Source: Saussurea involucrata (taxonomy: Eukaryota; Streptophyta; Magnoliopsida; Asterales; Asteraceae). From it: 64,000 nucleotides of DNA. The stretch is taken from NCBI GenBank assembly GCA_033807775.1, contig CM066313.1:61860484-61924483 (forward strand). Direction: 5' to 3'. Position numbers and translations under genes: made by a program. Below are positions 45,818-55,560 of the stretch, piece by piece; positions within the stretch are counted from its first letter, which is position 1, and every line of letters begins with the position of its first letter. Under the pieces are notes generated by a model. That model made no database searches. It was not told where the DNA came from and was given only the letters and a program-made list of their open reading frames with translations.

Positions 45818-47601
45818 GGCACTCAGTTTGAAAGTTTCAAACAAGCTACCATCTCCATGATTGCTCAGACAAATGACAGGGTCACGGTCTTGGAAAATAG
45901 GCAACCTCAACTCTTGGAAACAACTCTTCGGAATTTACTACAACCCATCACCGACAGTATGGCCACCTTTGCTCAGAAGTTGGAAAATCTGAACTCCTCC
46001 CACAACAATTTGGCCGTGTCGGTGGCCTCCATCAAAGCCTCTACCGATTTCAAGGATTCTGAACTTACCCGCTCATTAATCGCAAAACTCGGCATCAGTC
46101 CCTTCGCTCCTCTCTCACCGACTCTCTTCAACAGCTTCATCGGAAAGTTAACTCCCTCAACAACAACCTCGATTGGGATTTCGATTTGGGTGACTTTGCC
46201 TTTGACAATTCTGACAGGGGTAGGCTTCAGCACATTCATGCCTCGGTGGACCGTATTATTACACATTTGGGTCTGGAATCTGCGACAGTTGCTGAGGGGG
46301 AGAAAAGCCTCCCAAAGTCCCTGAAAAGTCCTTCTGTTAGGCATCTTGGCAGCAAAGTGCCTTTTTCAGACCCCACCGACAAAACAATCTGCTTCTTCAA
46401 GACCAAAGTCCCCACATCAACACCGACTCCTACACCGATCACATCGGTGGCCACCTCAACAATCACACCAACAACAACTCCTACACCGATAGCTTCCTCG
46501 ACACCGGCCATTACAATCACACCGACCAAAATCCCATCGGTGGAGAAACCCACACCGAAGGCAACAATTGAGGGGGAGCAAATACCATCGGCCAGTGCTC
46601 CAAAAGATAAAGGGAAGAAAGCCATTTCGGCAGAAGATGCGGCCATAGAAGAGAAAAGAAAGAATGATTTGGCTAAGTATGGGACTAGACCTACCGATGC
46701 CCAAACCTTAAAGCTTAAACCTCCCACTCAAGGAACCACCACCAATCTGGGTCTATCTCCTCAAGAAATTGCGGAGGCTAGACTAGCACAAAAGGCCTTG
46801 GATGATTCAAGAGCTCTATCTCTAAAGGTTGCAAAAGAGGAAGCGACCAAAGCAAAGTCTATCGATCCCATTCTTGCCCAAAAATCCGAGTTGGGCACCA
46901 TAGAAGAAGAGAAGGAAGAAGAGGTTAAGTGGTACAAAAAGACCATGCACTACCGAACAAATAGGTCTCCGATCACAGGTGTCAAGATTGCCACTTCAAA
47001 GCTCCAACCCACCGACATCAGACTCATTGTTGAAAGGGAGGATGGAATCTCAAGGAGTATTAGAGATTATCACCTCAGGCAATTCGGTCTCTCCGAATGG
47101 TTTGAAATCTCTAGGCTCTTAGTGAAATGTTCAAATCCCAAGAAGGACATTTTCATTAAATACATCGATAGGTTGATGAACAAGATGAAGTAAATAAAGA
47201 AGAAACACAACATCATTCTCTCCACCGACGAACGTGGCTCTCTTCAATCCCTAAAAGAAGATGTTCGACTCCCCATGACCAAAACCAAATCGGTGAAGGA
47301 TACAATCTTTAAAGACATGGCCTCCAAAGGAAGAATCCCCTATGTGGACAATCTTAACTTGTCCATCCCGACCTCCATTGCTTATCCCTCTACCACATTG
47401 TGCATCTCACCGATTCCTGGCCTCTTTTTTAATGATGCTCATGGCCACCGACGCTTCTTCAGGTTCTCCCAGATTCATCTCGCCGACATCATCTTCCTTC
47501 ATGGCATTTCCAACCTCATGCCACATATCCCCGAAGCTCAGATCTACTATCAGAACATCACCAACGAGATCAAATGCCGTATTCAAAAACCAAAGAAATG
47601 A
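45818..47601 (+). pseudogene. Element B ORF3, second part
   Basis: Continues the frame broken at 40249. A coiled-coil region follows ('LRNLLQPITDSMATFAQKLE'), with a shift near 46130-46190. Next is a Thr/Pro/Ile-rich stretch with eight CACCGA/TCGGTG words between about 46375 and 46560, then a charged helix and a C-terminal domain. That domain contains 'FGLSEWFEISRLL' (C has FGLSEWLETKLA) and 'GLFFNDAHGHRRFFRFSQI' (C has GIFFLDYYGNHHFQRISEL). One TAA interrupts at 47191-47193 and the frame resumes to 47601. The matching C-terminal motifs are the strongest evidence that ORF3 is homologous across the elements. Confidence 0.7.
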
Positions 47602-47907
47602 TCGGGGTACCACCCATTTCATGTACTTGTAATTTTTCTTCATTTTCAAATGTATGAAAATTTTACTTAAATACAAGTACTTTTCATTTATTTGAATTTT
47701 TGTGTTGCACATATTTATTTTACTTACTTGTAAATAATTGATATATTGTACAAACTCATAAAAGAAAAATAGATCAAAAAAAAGGGAACAAAAAGAATGG
47801 TTTATGTGAAAAGAACCCAAAAAGAGTAAAAAGGGTCAAAATGCATTTTATTATCAGATACTCCTTAATATTCTAAGTATGGAGCTCAAATTCAAATAGG
47901 GGGAGAT
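47602..47907 (+). other. Element B 3' untranslated region and polypurine tract
   Basis: AT-rich tail with the purine run AATAGGGGGAGA (47895-47906) next to the LTR. Confidence 0.85.
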
Positions 47908-48828
47908 TGTTGGGTCACCAAAGATTTGAAATTTACTCACCGATGTTTCTCCTAAATCTTACTTAGAATATTTTAGTTTGGTTCTTTAAAATGACTTGTA
48001 CAAGATAGCAAATGTTCGGTGAAGTCAAAGATCAACCGAAACCAAGCTTGAAGATATTCTCATTGTGGAAATGAAGAATAACCTTCTCAATAAACAAACA
48101 AGTCATTATCCACCGATGGTCCTCATACATCAGTGGACATCTCCCACCGACCCATCCCTTGGTCGGCCAATGTGAGTCTCACCGATGAAAGCCTCAAATC
48201 GGTGGGATCTCAAGTATCTTCACAGATGTTACCCTCAATTGAAACAAACTCCAAGGTACTCATATCGGTGGAATACAATCGGTGGAACTGTCTTGGAAGA
48301 CACATCAAGAAGATCATTTAATTTGGGACAAAAACAATTGCCAGGTAAAAGTAACTATTTGTCGTTTTATCCATTATCAGATAAAGTCTCAATCAGCATG
48401 GGTATTCTTCCTAGTACCAAAGAAAAAGGTGATAAGGACACATCAACTTTTCAGAAGTCAACACCTACAATTGAATCTCCTGATGACAAGTGTCCTAAGC
48501 ATTTAATGCTTCTAACACTATAAAAGGAGGAAGAAGCTCCCCATGCATACTATGCTTTCTGGAAGAATTTTCTCAGTGCAAGCATTCTCCAGTTTCTCAA
48601 GAACTTTATAGCTTTGATTCTAAGTGTTCAAGTTGTTTTGTTTTCAGTATACTTTGTGCAAGATTGTTAGAATAGTTTTACCTGTTCTTTTCCGCAACAG
48701 TCTTTAAAATTTCTATGTGTAATTCTTGTTGAAAGTTTTTCAATAATAGAATTAAATTAAGTAAATTTTGAGTATTGTATTCAACCCCCCCCCTTCTACA
48801 ATACTTGTTAAGCCATCTGGGACTAACA
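47908..48828 (+). repeat. Element B 3' LTR
   Basis: 921 bp, TGTTGGGTCACC...GGGACTAACA, TATAAAA at 48519-48525. Eight CACCGA/TCGGTG words counted. Followed by the ATAAC duplication (48829-48833). Confidence 0.95.
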
Positions 48829-49077
48829 ATAACTTTGGCTGCTTTGTTGGCACTAACTCATAGAACATTCATGTACCGGTCAAACTCCCGAGCCGTATAC
48901 GCTCTGCATGCCTTCCATTAGATGGTGTTGTAAGCTGTAATACGTTTGTCCTTGTTTTTGGCGTTTATCTCCAAATGTCGACAACATAAGGCGTGAGGGG
49001 CGTTTGGATACGTGGCAGAGATTGCGGCGCTTATGGAAGTTTCCCTGTCGAACATAAACACCAACCCTTACGGGTCT

Positions 49078-49171
49078 CCGATAGCTTGTCTCAACATGGA
49101 CAGAAACCAAGTCCACTCCTCCCTCCGATAGCTTGTCTCAACATGGACAGAAACCAAGTCCACTCCTCCCC
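49078..49171. repeat. 47-bp tandem duplication in the MULE transposase
   Basis: Two near-identical 47-bp units beginning CCGATAGCTTGTCTC (49078-49124 and 49125-49171). The length is not a multiple of three, so it disrupts the frame after 'WTWFLSMLRQAIGG'. Confidence 0.85.
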
Positions 49172-49324
49172 GGTCTCGGACTTGCCTATTCCGAAAGCTA
49201 CGGGAACGATGGCGTTATTCCCGTCCATGGCAACCGCCAGGAACATCATACCCAAGTAAGGCCCCTTTAAATGGGCATCGTCTATTACCAGGACACTACG
49301 CAGATTTCTCAAAAATGTGCGGAT

Positions 49325-49403
49325 CTGCAAAAACGTAGGTGGTTTCCTTTTGTAAATGTTATAGTTTATAATGTGTAAACATATGACGTGTTAATATACG
49401 TAC
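49325..49403 (-). other. Putative intron of the MULE transposase
   Basis: On the minus strand GCG|GTACGT at 49404/49403 and TTTTTGCAG ending at 49325. It is 79 bp with stops in frame. The protein pattern continues directly, 'SLGPA' joining 'IRTFLRNL', as expected in this family. Confidence 0.6.
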
Positions 49404-50201
49404 CGCGGGTCCAAGGGAAACGAAGCACAACTCAAAACGTCCATTTGATTCGGTCCTTATCTGGGTGACTGTACCTGGATTCTGCAGCTGCACATTATAT
49501 AAATACCCAGGGAGTCGTTCATACGGCTCCTCGAATGTGCCTCTGACCATTAGCAGTGCCTTGCATCGCGCACGCCAGCCTTGGTAGTAACCAATTGTGA
49601 TCCCGTACTGCTGGTTTACATCGTTGATGATGTCCTTAGGACGAAATGACCTGCTAGCATCAAGAAATTTGTCTTTCAGTAATGCACCCAAAGTCCTTTT
49701 GGTGGCTTGTTTGTGGTTGGGATTCAGTTGCGTCCTCGAACAAGTGTGTTCGTCATGAAACTTTCTAATGACAAACATCCCTCCTTTCTCGCCCACGGAC
49801 CTCGCGTACAGCCTTCAATTACAATTTTCTCTCGCACATACAACTTCGTATCTGGTTTTGTCGGATCTCGACGTGTAACTTTTGAAACCCTCTTGCATGA
49901 GCTTAATTCCAACTTGTGTGGCCAAGTCATCCTTCGAATCAAATATTTCACCTACTTGTATCCTTGAATTGTGATTATAAGGTTTAGGTTCATAGGTTTG
50001 TGTATGGGTATCCGGTGTTGGAAGAATAGGGGGCATATCAAAATAGTAATTTAACTGACTAAATGATTTACCACTAGGGGTATATTTTTCTCCTTCTTCG
50101 TCCTCATCACTGTCGGTACCTGATCTGTCTATATCAGATCTACCCATTGTGAAAACATGGGTTTCGTCGTCAGCAACTCCAGCAAAACGGCCTGCTTCGT
50201 C

Positions 50202-50232
<31 letters not shown>

Positions 50233-50706
50233 GTCTCCGGAACTAATTACGATAACAGTCGAAAAGACCATATGCATGATCCGAATAAACTGTTGGGTCG
50301 TAGGACGCATGAAATTGAGAATCATGCTTCTCCATTTGGAGGTCTTCGTCATCGCCTTCGTCATCACCTTCGTCATCGTCTTCGTCGCACACCGATGATT
50401 CGACATACACAAAAAGTGATGGGGTCTTTCTGACTGGGCTGCAAAGTGCAGAAAACCAGAGATATCCCCATCGTTGGATAACTCCATAATAGACCCATCA
50501 TCATTCTTGAACACTAACTTGCAAACAGAAGAAGGGTCGATTCCACATTTTTGCATGGCGTATGCAACAAACTTCTGATAAGTATAGGTTACTACCAATT
50601 TTACACCCTGCTTTGATTTATAAGCAAAATTCCACTCATTGTTGTCTTGCACCCATTGACCATCGAAACAGAAATATAGCTTAGCTTTTGCAACAAATGA
50701 ACTCAT

Positions 50707-51181
50707 TTTTTCAGTAGTATCTCAAAAAGAATATACTGAAATGATGACGAAAGAAAGCAAGAAAGAAGGATATAATGGATGTGAATTGCAACCATAATGA
50801 AATGAATGAATGATTATGGATTGCATTTTACTGATATTTATAGATGAAATCTCATTGAGGAAGATGAATTACAACCACAATTTGGTCTTCCAAGTACAAT
50901 AATTCAACATTGATGAAACAACCAAGATGAATTGCAACCACAAATTGGTCTTCCAAGTAAAATAATTCAACATTGATGAAACAAGTCAGTGAATTTCAAC
51001 CACAATTTGGTCTTCCAAGTACAATAATTGTGGAAAAAACAGTAAAAACTGCAAAAAAAACGTGCAAAAAGGACCAAAAGTGTAAATTTATGCCTCCAAA
51101 TCGCGGCTCCCATCGAGTAGAGGGGCCAAAAGTGTAAATTTCGGCCACCGCAAGACTACCGCGGACCCCATCGCGGAGTAG
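50707..51181 (-). repeat. MULE 5' upstream region with 63-bp and 62-bp repeats
   Basis: Upstream of the transposase ATG. About 2.7 units of a 63-bp repeat (GATGAATT-CAACCACAA...) lie at 50861-51027. A 62-bp unit beginning GAGTAGAGGGGCCAAAAGTG starts at about 51115 and repeats at about 51177 across the edge of the terminal repeat. No other gene. Confidence 0.65.
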
Positions 51182-51357
51182 AGGGGCCAAAAGTGTAATT
51201 TTCGGCCCACCGCGGGACTACTGCGGACCCTATCGCAGGCCCAATCCGCGATCGCGGACCCCATCGCGGGTATTTTGGGTATTTTGGCAATAGAGTAAGG
51301 GTTTTTGGGTATTTTGGCAAACCAATTTCAAACTTTGGGTATTTTAATTAATTTCCC
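51182..51357. repeat. MULE right terminal inverted repeat
   Basis: Reverse complement of 5620-5795. It contains the palindrome CCGCGATCGCGG at 51246-51257, exactly 100 bp from the terminus. Followed by TTTTTAATA (51358-51366). Confidence 0.85.
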
Positions 51358-51366
51358 TTTTTAATA

Positions 51367-51610
51367 ACTATATAGTTATAAAAATATAACATAAACATTA
51401 AGATTGACATATAAATAAAATATAAAATAATTTATATAAAATTTTGAGTCATGTATAATACGAATATACAAAAATAAATAAATATAAATATAATAAAATT
51501 ATAAATAAAACAAAAGATAATAAAACATAACAAAGTTAAGGATCGGTTCAGTAGTGGTACAGATCGAGTATTTGGTCTTTGAGTCTCATCCCTACTTAAT
51601 GGATTATAAA
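51367..51610. other. AT-rich spacer, no gene seen
   Basis: Short A/T-rich stretch between the MULE and the Ty3/gypsy LTR. No feature can be supported. Confidence 0.6.
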
Positions 51611-53150
51611 TGTAACAATCCAAACAAAATAAAAGCATAGCATAGCATTGAATATAAAACATCTCAAAAAGGGTCCCAAAATTTCTCAAGTACAACTGTC
51701 TCAAAACTAGGTTGGCGGAAACAACATATTAACAACTGAGAATAATAATAAAAGTCTATGTAGTATACGTGAAGCGACTATCACTAGAAGCATCCGCACT
51801 CTAGTTCTTCTCCTTATTCTTTCCGAAGCTTCCTACTAACGGCTACCCTGAAAATGTTTAGTTTGGAAAAAAAATGCGAGGGTTAGACCATGAGGTCTAG
51901 TGAGCTCCCTCGAGAAGCAACGATTTCAATAATAAATATTTAAAGCATCTCATCATTCATATATAACAACTTTAAAAAAAACCTTCATGTAACCACCACA
52001 CATGTAAATGGCTCACTGAAGTCACTCGGAAGTGACAACGTGTCAGTCTCACACTGCCTTACTGGGTCACACCTCTCATGGCATAAATGGAACACACCCC
52101 CCGGTATGAGCAATGGCGGGCCACACCCCCCAACTTAGCCAATTTACATCTAACAACAATGTATGCATACATCTCAAGTAAACTTCCATACATGCATTTT
52201 CATGTAATAAAACATATCATTTTATATTCATTAACTTACTTCAGAAACACGTTTAAAATACGTAGTTAGTTAGAGGAACTCACTTGTCGTCTTAGCACAA
52301 TACTTCCTACGCAAGCTTCAGATTTCTAGATGGAACACCTATGATTTTAAAGAGAATAAGAATAATAAGTCTTAAGTTGACACTCACAAAATTCTGATCA
52401 GACCCTTAAGTAACTCGACTAAAGATGAACTCCAGAATCCGAACCAAAGTTCCAGAATCCGCCACCTTTCCGGATCCTAATCTGGAATCCGCCACTTTTC
52501 GGATCCCATTCCGGAATCCGCACCTCTTCTGGATCCTAATCCGGAATCCGCCACTTTCCGGATCCTGTTCCAGAATCCGCACCTCTTCCGGATTACATTC
52601 CGGAATCCGAAACTTTCCGGATCCCATTCCGGTATCGGATTCATCCAGTTCCGGACTAAGCTGGACTTTCGCTCGGTTCACTCTGAGTAATAAAAATTCG
52701 ACCCAAAAGGATGTACATTATCCGAAAACATTGGAAAAGATGGCAGGAAAAAATATGACATTACTAGATACCAAAAATCAAATTCTCACACATTATAATC
52801 CGCGATTAGGTCCTGGTTTAATCTAGAAACTCCTCAAAACATGAAACCCACTTGAAACCACAATAAGAGCATGAAATTAGGAGATTACCTTTCCAAACTG
52901 ATGTTAGAGCTTACTCTGATGCCACACTCCCCTTGCCTTATTCCCAAAAATACAATTGATTGCTTGATTTCTTCCTCAGCTCCCACATATACACAACCGC
53001 TCACAATAAGGAAGATTACCTAGGGTTTGTGTCCAAAATGAGGGTTTTATACCCTCTCCCCATAATTACACTTTGGTCCCTCAAGATTTAAGATTTCACT
53101 TTCCTTCCATCCATCTTACAATTCTTTACTTTGAAAACTTGGTTATTACA
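51611..53150 (-). repeat. Ty3/gypsy 3' LTR
   Basis: About 1540 bp, TGTAATAACC...GGATTGTTACA in element orientation, bounded on the right by the polypurine tract. TATAAAA on the minus strand at 53051-53045. Includes the ~30-bp minisatellite at 52456-52635. Confidence 0.75.
52456..52635. repeat. ~30-bp minisatellite in the gypsy LTR
   Basis: Six units of 29-31 bp with the pattern AATCCGCCAC-TTTCCGGATCC-ATTCCGG. They are rich in short palindromes (ATTCCGGAAT, GGATCC). Units alternate slightly (ACCTCTTC versus ACTTTC), suggesting a two-unit higher-order period. Confidence 0.8.
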
Positions 53151-53161
53151 ATACCTCCCCC

Positions 53162-54894
53162 TCAAAATAATTCCGTCCCCGGAATTCCATTGTCGAAAAG
53201 CTGAGGGTACTTGGACCTCATGTCCGCCTCTACTTCCCAAGTTGCCTCTTGGCCCTTATGAAACCGCCATTGTACCTTTACCAACCCGATCTCCCTGTTC
53301 CTTAACTTTCGAGTCTTGCTGTCCAGAATCTCTACCGGTTCCTCTACGTACGTCAGTCTTTCATCGACACTGATATCCTCCAATGGAATAGCCACATCTG
53401 TCTCGGCCAAACACTTCTTCAGGTTTGAAACGTGAAACATCGGATGAACTCCCTTTAATTCATATGGCAAGTCTAACTTGTAGGCTACTGCTCCGACCCG
53501 CTCAGAAATGACGAAAGGCCCCACATATCTCGGTCTCAACTTTCCTTTCTTCCCGAAGCGTACTACTCCCTTCCAAGGCGAGACTTTCAGCATTACCTTG
53601 TCACCCACTTAAAACTGGATAGGTTTTCTTCTTTTGTTTGCGTACTTCCTTCGCCGATCTTGCGCGATTCTCATTTTCTCGTGGATGAGCTCTATCTTAT
53701 CCGCAGTCATTTGCACAATTTCTGGGCTGCTAACTGCCTTTCTCCCACTTCGTTCCAACACAACGGCATCTGACACCTCCGTCCGTACAAGGCTTCGAAG
53801 GGTGTTGCTTGGATGCTCGCGTGGTAACTGTTGTTATACGAGAATTCTATCAAAGGTAGATGTACTTCCCAAGAACCCTTGAAATCAATTACGCATGCTC
53901 GGAGCATATCCTCTAACGTTTGAATAGTTCTTTCGCTCTGACAATCCGTTTGGGGATGATATGTTGTGCTCAACTTCACTTGCGTACCCAACTCTCGCTG
54001 AAGACTCTTCCAAAACGACAACGTAAACCGACTATCACGATCGGAGACAATAGATCACGGCACCTCGTGCCTTGACACGATCTCATTAATATATAATCGA
54101 GCCAATTTCTCCAATGGATCGGATTCCCTGATTGGAAGAAAATGCACGGACTTTGTGAGACTATCCACAATCACCCATATCGCATCGTTACCCTTCGGAG
54201 TCCTTGGTAATTTCGTAACAAAATCCATGGTTATATTATCCCATTTCCACACTGGTATATCCATAGCCTGAAGTTCCCCATAAAGTCGTTGATGTTCTGC
54301 TTTAACTTTCAGACACGTCACACATCGTTCCACAAAGTGAGCGATGTCCTTCTTCATTCATGGCCACCAGTAAAACTGCCTTAAGTCCCGGTACATCTTG
54401 TTCGTCCCTGGGTGTACGGAATATCGCGATCTATGCGCTTCATCCAGGATGCTTACCCTCAAGTTTCCCAACTTAGGAATCCACACCCGGTCCTTCAAAC
54501 AACTCAACCCACTACTGTTGACACTGCGCTAAGGCGTAAATCCAACGATTCTCTCACTCTTCACATTTTCTTCTAACAACACCTCCTCTTGAGACTTTTT
54601 GACCTCGTCCAGGAGACCTGAAGTCGCCTCGACCCTGAAGGCCACCACTTTGGTCGATTCCCCTCGCTCTTTCCGACTCAACGCGTCGGCAACCACATTC
54701 GATTTACCCGGGTGGTAGAGGATTTCACAGTCATAATCGTTCAGCAGCTCCATCCATCTCCTTTGTCTCATGTTCAACTCCTTTTGATCGAAAAGATGCT
54801 TAAGACTCTTGTGATCGGTGTAGATCTGATACTTCACCCCATACAAGTAGTGTCGCCATATCTTTAAAGCGAACACCACTGCCGCTAGCTCCAT
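53162..54894 (-). pseudogene. pol: Ty3/gypsy RNase H, integrase and chromodomain
   Basis: RNase H with 'YTDHKSLKHLF' and YHPGKSNVVADALSRK, then 'RYSVHPGTNKMYRDL'. The integrase zinc region ('HFVERCVTCLKVKAEHQ') and core follow: 'MDFVTKLPRT' (first Asp), 'VSDRDSRFT' (second Asp) and 'YHPQTDCQSERTIQTLEDML' (Glu). A GPF/Y-type segment ('RPRYVGPFVISERVG') follows, then a chromodomain ('PVEILDSK' to 'ATWEVEADMRSKYPQLF'). Broken by a stop before 'MKKDIAHFVE' (about 54358), another at about 54054 before 'SIVSD', and a TAA at about 53609 before 'VGDKVMLKV'. Chromodomains direct chromovirus integration to marked chromatin. This copy lacks its 5' half and is inactive. Confidence 0.9.
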
Positions 54895-54895
54895 G

Positions 54896-55560
54896 TAAAG
54901 ATGAATTATTGATGAATTGTAGGCTTGAAATTTTTTGAATCATCAAATTATTGTTATAGAGGTGTAATGATCTTTTTTATTCAATCAGTGTTTAATGTAA
55001 ATTATTCAGTAAACAACACTTTTCAGTCGAGACTTATTTTAGTTAGACATCTTATCTTAATCAGCACTTATTCAAAAAATTTAGTAAACAACCCCTTAAT
55101 GCAAAATATTAAGTAAACATCAAATTTTTGGTCATATATATATATATATATATACACCTTATTAAAAATAAATAGATAAATACATTGGATTTAAGACACC
55201 CTAAACTTATTTTTTTTAAATCGTAATATATATGTAAAATATATGTATTTAATAATAATAGTAATGATATAATAAAAATAAAAATAGTGTAATGTTATTA
55301 CAAAACAAAAAATTATAAAATTATAAAATAAAACAAAAGGAATATATCAATTTGAAGTGATGGATAACATTAAATATAATTTGGTTTAAAAAACTATGCA
55401 TTCAAAAAACTAGATAGGGTGCCATTAGCGATATCCATTATAATAAACTATTATCATGTTTGACCATTGTTTTGATTGAAAATTTTCAACCACAAACATT
55501 AAATTGGTAAATGCCCTTTAACCCAGCCAACCATACCACTTGATCCTCGTTCCTCAGCAC
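54896..55560. other. AT-rich spacer with a MITE-like fragment
   Basis: No gene. About 54945-55105 contains CAGTAAACAACAC and TTTAGTAAACAACCCC, the reverse of the GTTTACTAAA ends seen at 2860 and 59305. An (AT)n run lies at about 55135-55155. The rest is A/T-rich. Confidence 0.5.

Larger units (their letters stand above)
7300..48828 (+). mobile_element. Element B: Sirevirus-type Ty1/copia, interrupted
   Basis: It starts TGTTGGGTCACC at 7300 and ends GGGACTAACA at 48828, flanked by exact ATAAC duplications (7295-7299, 48829-48833). The 5' LTR is split by element A into 7300-7464 and 22568-23327 (925 bp in total); the 3' LTR is 47908-48828 (921 bp). By eye there are about 23 substitutions between the LTRs (about 2.5%). 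Inside are a PBS, a broken gag, protease and integrase, then the truncated element C, then ORF3 interrupted by element D. B's reverse transcriptase and RNase H are missing. LTRs and ORF3 are dense in CACCGA/TCGGTG. Confidence 0.9.
48834..50706 (-). pseudogene. MULE transposase, N-terminal part and DDE core
   Basis: Start ATG at 50706. Residues 1-110 have a PB1-like pattern ('GVKLVVTYTYQKF', 'LVFKNDDGSIMELSNDGDI'), as in many plant MULE proteins. A shift near 50410 leads into an acidic repeat (GATGACGAAGG units). The MuDR DNA-binding region follows ('VGEIFDSKDDLATQVGIKL', 'FKSYTSRSDKTRYEVVCA'), with a TGA at 49817-49815 where Trp is expected. Next are 'HTCSRTQLNPNHKQATKR' and, after a 79-bp intron (49403-49325), the DDE start VLVIDDAHLKG with the first catalytic Asp and ETGEEWTWFLSML. 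A 47-bp tandem duplication (49078-49171) shifts the frame. A further TGA lies at 48860-48858. The C-terminal part is at 6547-7299. Confidence 0.85.
5620..51357 (-). mobile_element. Mutator-like element (MULE) holding the nested copia elements
   Basis: The outermost insertion. Ends read GGGAAATTAATTAAAATA inward from both sides, with 176-bp terminal inverted repeats (5620-5795 and 51182-51357). The flanks are exact 9-bp duplications TTTTTAATA (5611-5619 and 51358-51366), the length expected for MULEs. Removing element B (7300-48828 plus its 5-bp duplication) and the internal hAT MITE leaves about 3.8 kb, a normal size for an autonomous MULE. It carries one minus-strand transposase gene, 50706 to 6547, split by B. 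The gene is now defective. Confidence 0.9.
51611..54895 (-). mobile_element. Ty3/gypsy chromovirus, 3' half (Tekay/Del-like)
   Basis: Reading on the minus strand: RNase H (54894), integrase, chromodomain (to 53162), a polypurine tract (TTTTGAGGGGGAGGTAT, about 53167-53151) and a full 3' LTR to 51611. The 5' LTR, gag, protease and reverse transcriptase are missing. The break is at about 54895, within the RNase H start. Domain order RT/RH before integrase identifies Ty3/gypsy, and the chromodomain places it among chromoviruses. Confidence 0.85.

Noticed and set aside
48133..48523. Open frames inside the B LTRs (also 22628-23018)
   Set aside because: They repeat in both LTR copies simply because the LTRs are duplicates. 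They have no protein motif and overlap the promoter.
50200..50230. Poly-Thr tract in a minus-strand frame of the MULE transposase
   Set aside because: A (TTG)n microsatellite read in a shifted frame. In the frame of the upstream acidic repeat it reads as another homopolymer, so the residue identity is not informative.
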